DNA of 64,000 nucleotides, taken from assembly GCF_028747645.1 (NCBI RefSeq), contig NZ_CP118100.1, positions 310,001 through 374,000 of the forward strand. Reading direction: 5' to 3'. Numbering within the stretch: the stretch's first letter is position 1; each line of letters starts with the position of its first letter. Both the position numbers and the translations under genes were made by a program. This stretch comes from Microbacterium esteraromaticum. GTDB taxonomy: Bacteria > Actinomycetota > Actinomycetes > Actinomycetales > Microbacteriaceae. The notes under the pieces are model-generated. The model saw only the letters and a program-made list of their open reading frames with translations. It did no database searches and had not been told where the DNA came from. Positions 58,590 to 64,000 of the stretch are shown here, piece by piece.

Positions 58590-58597
58590 GGTGATCG

Positions 58598-58603
58598 AGC
58601 CTA
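58598..58603 (-). promoter_or_regulatory. -10 of the yaeQ-type gene
   Basis: TAGGCT on the minus strand, 8 nt before the ATG at 58589. Confidence 0.5.
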
Positions 58604-58611
58604 CGCGACCG

Positions 58612-60693
58612 TCAGAACAGCATCGGCGCCGCCGGTCTCACCACCTTGGCGGCCGCAGCCCCGACTTGCACCCGGCGCATGCCGCGTATCCGGTCGTGCT
58701 CGGGTTCGGATTGCACCTCGAGCCCGTGCACACGGATCAACGGGCGCATCCGCCGGCCGAGCCACTGCCGGTACGCCTTCGGTGCTTCGGCCGAGCTGCC
58801 CGGGTACAGTCCGCGGTACGACGACAGCAGTTCCGGATGCTCGCGCTCAAGCCACTGCAAGAACCAGGGCTTCACTCCGGCGCGCAAGTGCAGCGCGCCA
58901 TAGACGACATGGTCGGCGCCAGTCTCTTTGATGCGCCGCAGTGCTTCATCGATGGCCGCGATCGAGTCGGTGAGGTGCGGCAGTACCGGCATCAGGAAGA
59001 CGCCGACCCGAAAGCCCGCGTCGGTTAGCGCGCGCACGGTGTCGAGTCGTGCCTGTGTCGATGGGGTGCCCGGTTCGATCGAGTGCTGCAGCTCATCGTT
59101 GTACATCGCGATCGACATCTGCACGTCGATCGGCACACGCCGGGCTGCTTCGGTCAGCACGGGGATGTCGCGGCGGATCAGCGTTCCCTTGGTGAGGATC
59201 GACATCGGTGTGCCCGACTCGGCGAGAGCCGCGATGATGCCGGGCATCAGTCGGTAGCGGCCCTCGGCGCGCTGATAAGGGTCGGTGTTCGTGCCCAGGG
59301 CGACAGTCTCGTGCTGCCATGATCCGCGGCGCAGCTCGCGCCGCAGCACGTCGACCACGTTCGTCTTCACGACGACCTGGGTGTCGAAGTCGGCGCCGCC
59401 ATCCAGATCGAGGTACTCATGTGTGCCGCGGGCGAAGCAGTTGTGACTGATTACTCCGTTCGCGATGAAGTCACCTGTTCCGGTGGTGATGTCGATGAGT
59501 TCGCGATCGCCGTCGAGCGGTTCGATGGATACAACCCTCAGGTCTGCCGCGGTCTTGACAGCGCTCCCCACCACGTCGAGCTTTCGCGTGATGGCTGGAT
59601 CGGCGACAAGAAAGAACCGCTGTCGCATCGGTAGCCCTCCCGTGACCCGTATGTCGGTGACTCCGTTCGTACGCGCACGCTCCCGAGTGTGCGTCACCCC
59701 GAGAAGGTCGCAACTGGAGCCGATCAGGTCAAGCAGTTCGGGGTCCTTGTTGCTGATGCGAAGGATCCCGCGTGAACAACTCCCTTCAGCGTCAAAGATG
59801 CCTCCCAGGAAACCTCGGTGCCACTCGACAGACGGCGAGGCCGGGGTCAGCACGAGTGCCTCGATCGCTGCAACGTTCATTGCAGCCGCGGTGTGAATCG
59901 CGTTCAACGCCCTATGCTTGGCAGTCGCCGGCGCGAACTGTCGCGCATGCGTCTTCACTCCTTCTTGTTCGAGGTACTCACGCGCTCGTGTGAGTGCTTC
60001 GTCATCGATCAACGCCAGCCGGAACGAGTTGATCCTTCTGGTCTGCTTGCCGACACGGTACTCGCCGTGGAAGATGGCAGCGTCGCCTCGGATGATCCCA
60101 GCAAGGTAGCCGCGGCGATAATCTCGGCAAAGCGTCGCGTTCTCCGATGACGGACCGACGCCGAAGCCCATCAGCCTGTTGTTCAGCGTGAGGTGAGGGC
60201 GTTTACCGACCTCAGCATCCGTGACATGCTTCCATCCGCGATCCGTCAGAAACCGATGATCACCGCTGGCGGTCAGCGTCGTTCCGTCCGCGAGTGTCAC
60301 CTTGAAAGCCGGTTTCGTTGTCTGCCACTTCGCTTCGATACGCGTCTTCTGGTAGCGACGGTGGGAGCCCTGCTTCACGGTGCCGATAACCTCGTCGCCG
60401 ACTTCAAGCGCACTGAGTGCGCGCTGTCGGCCATCCGCACAGAGGATCAGGGTTGCCGGATCTAGGCAGTACACGCAGGCATGGCTGCATCCGCGATAGG
60501 GGTTGATCGTCCACCGGAACGGCATCTTCGATGGTCCGGGAACACTGTTCAGCGCCGACTTCGCCAGCACCTCGTGAAAGGTCATCCCCGCGAATTCGGG
60601 CGTCGTGACCGAGCGCACGATGCCGCTGCGGTTCTCCAGCCCGGGCAGCGCAGCGGCATCCGTGTCGTCGAGCGTCTGTCCCTGCCATCGCAT
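58612..60693 (-). CDS. Rv2578c-family radical SAM protein containing an intein
   Basis: A 693-residue precursor. The host part is a radical SAM enzyme related to spore photoproduct lyase-like / Rv2578c proteins: NPYRGCSHACVYC is the CX3CX2C cluster motif (Cys69, Cys73, Cys76), continuing after the insertion with FARGTHEYLDLDGG, and LTKGTLIRRDIPVL later. Residues 76-418 are an intein that begins at the third cluster cysteine and ends HN before the next Cys. Splicing gives a 350-residue enzyme with the motif restored. The ATG at 60693 sits 6 nt after a -10. The function of the family is unknown; a role in DNA damage is suggested by SOS-like sites in the promoter. Confidence 0.92.
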   Translation of the reverse strand: MRWQGQTLDDTDAAALPGLENRSGIVRSVTTPEFAGMTFHEVLAKSALNSVPGPSKMPFRWTINPYRGCSHACVYCLDPATLILCADGRQRALSALEVGDEVIGTVKQGSHRRYQKTRIEAKWQTTKPAFKVTLADGTTLTASGDHRFLTDRGWKHVTDAEVGKRPHLTLNNRLMGFGVGPSSENATLCRDYRRGYLAGIIRGDAAIFHGEYRVGKQTRRINSFRLALIDDEALTRAREYLEQEGVKTHARQFAPATAKHRALNAIHTAAAMNVAAIEALVLTPASPSVEWHRGFLGGIFDAEGSCSRGILRISNKDPELLDLIGSSCDLLGVTHTRERARTNGVTDIRVTGGLPMRQRFFLVADPAITRKLDVVGSAVKTAADLRVVSIEPLDGDRELIDITTGTGDFIANGVISHNCFARGTHEYLDLDGGADFDTQVVVKTNVVDVLRRELRRGSWQHETVALGTNTDPYQRAEGRYRLMPGIIAALAESGTPMSILTKGTLIRRDIPVLTEAARRVPIDVQMSIAMYNDELQHSIEPGTPSTQARLDTVRALTDAGFRVGVFLMPVLPHLTDSIAAIDEALRRIKETGADHVVYGALHLRAGVKPWFLQWLEREHPELLSSYRGLYPGSSAEAPKAYRQWLGRRMRPLIRVHGLEVQSEPEHDRIRGMRRVQVGAAAAKVVRPAAPMLF
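59440..60468 (-). mobile_element. intein with LAGLIDADG homing endonuclease
   Basis: 343 residues. Cys1 and CLDPATLILCADG (block A), TASGDHRFLTDRGW (block B with the conserved His), DFIANGVISHN then Cys (blocks F and G with the His-Asn end) are intact, so splicing should work. Between the splicing blocks are two LAGLIDADG-type helices, LAGIIRGDAAIF and FLGGIFDAEGS, each with an acidic residue at the catalytic place, so the endonuclease may be active. The DNA is visibly richer in A/T than its flanks, a sign of later arrival. Confidence 0.92.
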
Positions 60694-60699
60694 GCATTC

Positions 60700-60728
60700 A
60701 TTCGAACAAACAATCGAGGCTCTGTCAA
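60700..60728 (-). promoter_or_regulatory. promoter of the radical SAM gene
   Basis: On the minus strand TTGACA (60723-60728), a 17-bp spacer and TCGAAT (60700-60705), which ends 6 nt before the ATG at 60693: a leaderless promoter with a full -35. Confidence 0.7.
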
Positions 60729-60751
60729 TCCTGAATCGAACAGGCTTTCGT
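60702..60751. promoter_or_regulatory. two SOS-box-like sites
   Basis: 60702-60717 and 60736-60751 each match the actinobacterial LexA consensus TCGAAC-N4-GTTCGA at 10 of 12 positions, with one perfect half each. The first overlaps the -10 of the radical SAM gene. Confidence 0.45.
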
Positions 60752-60775
60752 CACCCCTCAGCCATGAACGTGGGC

Positions 60776-60781
60776 CACAAT
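60776..60781 (+). promoter_or_regulatory. -10 of the D,D-carboxypeptidase gene
   Basis: CACAAT ends 6 nt before the GTG at 60788. Confidence 0.45.
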
Positions 60782-60787
60782 GGAGCG

Positions 60788-61717
60788 GTGAGTGCCGTGC
60801 AGCCCCGCCATGCGGCGCGTGAATCGCTCGCCGTCCGGATCGCTGTTCCGTTTGGCGTGCTGTTCGCCGCGCTGGCGTCGTTGTCGACGATTCTCGGCGG
60901 CATCGAGATCGAACCCGCGGCGGCGCAACAGCCTCCGACTCCGGCTGCCGTGTTGCGCCTGCCCGCCGTCGATGTGCTGGCGGCCGAGGCGGTCGATCCG
61001 TGCGCCGACGAGGTGGTGATCGCCGCGCTCGCCGCGGATGATGACGATGCCGCTGTCCGCGCGTTCGGGGGTGGTGCCGAGTTCCGCGCCGCCGTCGCCG
61101 CGGGTAGCGCCCCGTGCGTCTCGCTCGACGATCCGAACCGCATCTGGGTCGTCGTAAACAAGCAGCGTCCACTGCAGCCAGAGGGCTTCGCTCCGGCATC
61201 CCTCTCCGGCACCGACCTGCGCGCGACGTCGCGTTCGAACGAGATGCTTCCCGAGGTGACGGTCGCGCTCGAGCGCATGGCGGCGGCCTCGGCCGCCGAG
61301 GGTGCCGGAACCCTCGGTATCAACAACGGCTACCGCTCGTACGACGTGCAGACCCGCACCTATGAGTCGCACGTGATCGCGCGCGGGCAGCCGGGAGCGG
61401 ATGCTGTCTCTGCGCGCCCTGGATACTCGGAGCACCAGAGCGGGCTCGCGTTCGATCTGATCGCGTGCACGGTCGAGTGTGGCGTGCATGAGGAGTTCGG
61501 CGGGACCTCGCAGGGGGAGTGGGTGGCCGCGAACGCGTGGCGGTTCGGATTCATCGTGCGCTACGTGCAGGGTGAGACCGGAACGACGGGTTATCTGCCT
61601 GAGCCGTGGCACATCCGCTACATCGGACCCGAGCTCGCGGCGGCATATCATCACGGCGGGTTCCGCACGTTGGAGGAGTTCTTCGGCTTGCCGGCGGCGC
61701 CCGACTACGCGCACTGA
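60788..61717 (+). CDS. D,D-carboxypeptidase, VanY/LD-carboxypeptidase family
   Basis: A 309-residue exported enzyme. One hydrophobic N-terminal segment (VRIAVPFGVLFAALASLSTI) acts as a signal or anchor, followed by an Ala-rich region. The catalytic zinc motifs are in the C-terminal domain: YSEHQSGLAFDLI (SxHxxGxAxD) and LPEPWHIRYIG (catalytic Glu and His). It trims D-Ala from peptidoglycan stems. Two cysteines in the mature N-terminal part (VDPCADE, SAPCVSL) could form a disulfide. The GTG at 60788 agrees with the -10. Confidence 0.88.
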   Translation: MSAVQPRHAARESLAVRIAVPFGVLFAALASLSTILGGIEIEPAAAQQPPTPAAVLRLPAVDVLAAEAVDPCADEVVIAALAADDDDAAVRAFGGGAEFRAAVAAGSAPCVSLDDPNRIWVVVNKQRPLQPEGFAPASLSGTDLRATSRSNEMLPEVTVALERMAAASAAEGAGTLGINNGYRSYDVQTRTYESHVIARGQPGADAVSARPGYSEHQSGLAFDLIACTVECGVHEEFGGTSQGEWVAANAWRFGFIVRYVQGETGTTGYLPEPWHIRYIGPELAAAYHHGGFRTLEEFFGLPAAPDYAH

Positions 61718-61743
61718 CGGCGCTGTTGCGGCATCCCACAAAT

Positions 61744-61818
61744 GCGGAACGCAGTGTCACGTTTGGTGAGACGCATTCCCACAATGGACTGTTCCGCGTC
61801 GGTGTCTCGCCGTAGACT
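61744..61818 (+). promoter_or_regulatory. promoter region of the acyl-CoA dehydrogenase gene
   Basis: TAGACT (61813-61818) is a likely -10, giving a leader of about 40 nt. Upstream are inverted repeats TGCG-GAA-CGCA (61743-61753) and GCGGAAC (61744-61750) with GTTCCGC (61791-61797), possible regulator sites. Confidence 0.45.
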
Positions 61819-61864
61819 CGCGGTGCGAAGACGCACCTACCCCCACGACGTTCAGGAGGACGAA

Positions 61865-63028
61865 ATGGAACGCGACATCTACGAAGAGGACCACGAGGCC
61901 TTCCGCGACCTGGTCAAGGACTTCGTCAAGCGTCATGTCTCGAACGAGTCGATCGAGAAGTGGGATGCTGCGGGCGAGATCGACCGCGCAACCATGCTCG
62001 CCGCAGGTGAAGCGGGTCTGATCGGACTGTCGGTGCCCGAGGAGTTCGGCGGCGCGGGCATGCTGCAGGACTACCGCTTCCGCACGATCGTCATGGAAGA
62101 GGTCATCGCGGCCGGTGCCGGTTCGCTCGCGGGTGCGTTCGGCATCCAGGACGACCTCGCGGTGCCCTACCTGGTGCACATGGGCACGCAGGAGCAGAAG
62201 GAGAAGTGGCTGCCGCGTATGGCCACCGGTGAGGTGCTCGGTGCGCTCGCCATGACCGACCCCGGCGCGGGTTCCGACCTGCGCGGCATCAAGACCAACG
62301 CCAAGAAGGTCGACGGCGGTTACATCGTCAACGGCGCCAAGACGTTCATCTCGTCGGGCACCACGGCCGACATGGTCGTCACGTTCGTCAAGACCGGCGA
62401 GGGCAACCGCCCCGACGCGTTCAGCCTGCTCATCCTTGAGAAGGGCATGGAGGGCTTCGACCAGGGCAAGAAGCTCAGCAAGATGGGCTTCCACGGGTGG
62501 GACACCGCTGAGCTCAGCTTCACCGACGTGTTCGTGCCCGACGAGAACCTGATCAGCGGCAAGGAGGGGCAGGGCTTCATCCAGCTGATGATGAACCTGC
62601 CGCTTGAGCGCCTGTCGATCGGTGTCGCCGCGGCGGCCGCCGCGCAGGCCGCGACCGACTGGACGATCACCTACACCAAGGAGCGCGAGGCGTTCGGTGA
62701 GCGCATCGCCGACTTCCAGAACACCCGCTTCCAGCTGGCCGACATGGTCACCACCACCGAGGTGATGTGGGCCTACATCGACCGTGCGCTGCTGGCGTAC
62801 AAGGATGGCAAGCTCACCGCCGAGGATGCTGCCAAGGTCAAGTACTGGGCGACCGAGCGCGAGTGGGAGCTGCTCGACATCGGCGTGCAGCTGCACGGTG
62901 GCTACGGGTACATCATGGAGTACCCCATCGCCCGGGCGTTCACCGACGCTCGCGTGCACCGCATCTACGGCGGCACGAACGAGATCATGCGCGATCTCGT
63001 CGGTCGCCAGATCGCCGGCAAGCGCTGA
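61865..63028 (+). CDS. acyl-CoA dehydrogenase
   Basis: A 387-residue flavoenzyme. LGALAMTDPGAGSDLRGIKT and FHGWDTAELSFTDVFVP are the two family signatures, GIQDDLAVPYLVHMGTQEQK the FAD side, and YGGTNEIMRDLVGRQI the end. The catalytic Glu of short/medium-chain enzymes corresponds to the Glu in YGGTNEI. Start at ATG 61865 with AGGAGG 5 nt upstream. A single gene, followed by a strong terminator. Confidence 0.93.
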   Translation: MERDIYEEDHEAFRDLVKDFVKRHVSNESIEKWDAAGEIDRATMLAAGEAGLIGLSVPEEFGGAGMLQDYRFRTIVMEEVIAAGAGSLAGAFGIQDDLAVPYLVHMGTQEQKEKWLPRMATGEVLGALAMTDPGAGSDLRGIKTNAKKVDGGYIVNGAKTFISSGTTADMVVTFVKTGEGNRPDAFSLLILEKGMEGFDQGKKLSKMGFHGWDTAELSFTDVFVPDENLISGKEGQGFIQLMMNLPLERLSIGVAAAAAAQAATDWTITYTKEREAFGERIADFQNTRFQLADMVTTTEVMWAYIDRALLAYKDGKLTAEDAAKVKYWATEREWELLDIGVQLHGGYGYIMEYPIARAFTDARVHRIYGGTNEIMRDLVGRQIAGKR

Positions 63029-63040
63029 CCTCCCGCTGAC

Positions 63041-63070
63041 AAAGGGCCGCTCGGAAACGAGCGGCCCTTT
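63041..63070 (+). terminator. intrinsic terminator after the acyl-CoA dehydrogenase
   Basis: A 13-bp perfect stem (AAAGGGCCGCTCG / CGAGCGGCCCTTT) with a GAAA tetraloop, 12 nt past the stop, with A and T runs on both sides. This is the most classical terminator in the window. Confidence 0.9.
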
Positions 63071-63121
63071 CCGCGCCCGCGTCCGCGCCCGCGCGCGCCC
63101 CCGCCGCACCCTCGCCCCCGT

Positions 63122-63188
63122 TGAGAAACCACTTTCCGTACGAGAAACCACCTGCGGCGTGATTTCTCAAACGACAAGTGGTTTCTCA
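63122..63188. repeat. intergenic palindrome, family F
   Basis: Outer arms TGAGAAACCACTT (63122-63134) and its complement (63176-63188) are perfect. Inner arms GAGAAACCAC (63142-63151) and GTGATTTCTC (63159-63168) use the same core with one mismatch: left-left-right-right again. It follows a separate terminator in the same gap, between convergent genes. Confidence 0.9.
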
Positions 63189-63207
63189 GCGGCCGCTGCG
63201 GGCGGGA

Positions 63208-63996
63208 TCAGACGGCGAGCCAGGGCCAGGTGAGGGTGAAGAGGGCGGCGGATGCTGCCAGCAGAGCCACCAGGAACACCGTGTCGCGTGCGCGCCACGG
63301 CACCAGGTGCCGCTCGGTGCGCGTGGGGTGGGCGCCGAAGGCGCGGGCATCCATCGACAGTGCGACGCGTTCGGCGTGGCGGATGCCCGAGGCGAGCAGC
63401 GGCACGATGTACCCCCATCCGCGCATCAGACGGGCGATCGGTCCGCGCCCGCCCCACCGTCCGCCGGCGCCGCGCACACGGTGCGCCGCTCGGATGACCG
63501 ACAGCTCGTACCCGAACCGGGGCACGAACCGGTAGGCGGCCAGCGCCGTGTAGCCGACGCGGTACGGAACATGCAACTGCTGCACAGCGGCGCGCACCAG
63601 GTCGGGGCCGTTCGTCGTGAGTCCGCCGATCAGGGCGAGCGCGAGGATCGCGCACAGGCGCAGCGCAGTGGCCAGGCCGATCGCCAGGGCGCCTTCGTAG
63701 AGCACCCAGTCGCCGATGCGCAGCACGGCGGGGGTGTCTGACACCAGGGTGTCGTCGATCCAGATCGAGAAGCCGAAGGTGAGCAGGGCGACGCCGGCGG
63801 GCACGGCCAGGAACAGCAGCGCCACGACTCCACGGCTCAGGCGAGCGCCGGTGAGCAGCAGCAGATACGACAGGGCGATGAACGCCAACGGGGTGTCGAG
63901 GTCGCGGGTGAACGCGAGCAGCACCATGGCCGGTACGACGGCGGCGATCTTCGTCAGCGGGTTTAGGTGGTGCAGAAAGTGCGACGGCGCGGCCAC
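63208..63996 (-). CDS. energy-coupling factor transporter transmembrane protein EcfT (CbiQ family)
   Basis: At least 262 residues with about five to six hydrophobic segments. LNPLTKIAAVVPAMVLLAFT is the typical start, and two Ala-Arg-type coupling motifs (IRAAHRVRGAGG and LSMDARAFGAHP) that grip the ATPases are present. It powers vitamin or metal uptake together with an S component and ATPase genes that must lie to the right of the window. The GTG at 63996 may be the true start, but the gene could begin beyond the edge. Confidence 0.85.
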   Translation of the reverse strand: MAAPSHFLHHLNPLTKIAAVVPAMVLLAFTRDLDTPLAFIALSYLLLLTGARLSRGVVALLFLAVPAGVALLTFGFSIWIDDTLVSDTPAVLRIGDWVLYEGALAIGLATALRLCAILALALIGGLTTNGPDLVRAAVQQLHVPYRVGYTALAAYRFVPRFGYELSVIRAAHRVRGAGGRWGGRGPIARLMRGWGYIVPLLASGIRHAERVALSMDARAFGAHPTRTERHLVPWRARDTVFLVALLAASAALFTLTWPWLAV

Positions 63997-64000
63997 CGGA

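Noticed and set aside
59440..60468. Separate minus-strand gene for the endonuclease
   Set aside because: The frame is continuous with the host gene, and both splice junctions have intact intein motifs.
1..64000. Prophage, insertion sequence or integron
   Set aside because: No transposase, integrase or phage structural gene was found; the intein is the only recognisable mobile unit.

Overview
The window is chromosomal DNA from a high-G+C actinobacterium, most likely Microbacteriaceae and close to Microbacterium (inference). The grounds are very GC-rich codons, many GTG starts, Tat/lipobox lipoproteins, a DUF3073 gene beside purF, an intein-containing Rv2578c-type radical SAM gene, sugar importers without their own ATPase, and an excess of the hexamer GGATGC/GCATCC. 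I see no rRNA, tRNA, CRISPR array, insertion sequence or prophage.

Layout. 1-8435: a sugar-type locus (ROK repressor, binding protein, phosphotriesterase-like hydrolase, ROK kinase, permease, YhfX-type PLP protein), then 5-oxoprolinase PxpA and a PxpB-PxpC fusion. 8448-26661: uracil permease and purine genes purC, purD, purM, purF, interleaved with a TM2/Ltp protein, a two-component system, an XRE regulator pair, a metal P-type ATPase, a NUDIX CoA pyrophosphatase and small unknown proteins. 26883-30313: DUF3073, a universal stress protein, PadR + DUF4097, and a TipA-like MerR regulator with an internal start. 30443-46836: two adjacent LacI-controlled glycan loci. One has a cytoplasmic sulfatase, an ABC importer, LacI and a Gfo/Idh oxidoreductase. 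The other has LacI, a 2-hydroxyacid dehydrogenase, an ABC importer, a DUF2264 (GH154-like) enzyme and a GH29 alpha-L-fucosidase. 46946-64000: a circularly permuted flavin amine oxidase, a CrcB fluoride-channel pair, TetR-RND efflux, aldose epimerase, a DEAD-box helicase with a long RDD/RGG tail, YaeQ, an intein-bearing radical SAM protein, a D,D-carboxypeptidase, an acyl-CoA dehydrogenase and an EcfT component cut near the window end.

How parts work together. None of the glycan enzymes has a signal peptide, so oligosaccharides appear to be imported and then desulfated and cleaved inside the cell. Each LacI gene has matching operator-like palindromes at its neighbours. The three sugar-type importers carry no ATPase and must borrow one.

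Two signals cut across the genes. First, about twenty genes have a -10 hexamer (TAnnnT-like) ending 6-9 nt before the start codon, the mark of leaderless transcription. Second, the gaps, mostly between convergent genes, hold at least six sequence families of 60-130 bp palindromes. Several share a left-left-right-right nested layout, and one tandem pair shows a compensatory base-pair change. These palindromes and the permuted amine oxidase are the most novel items.
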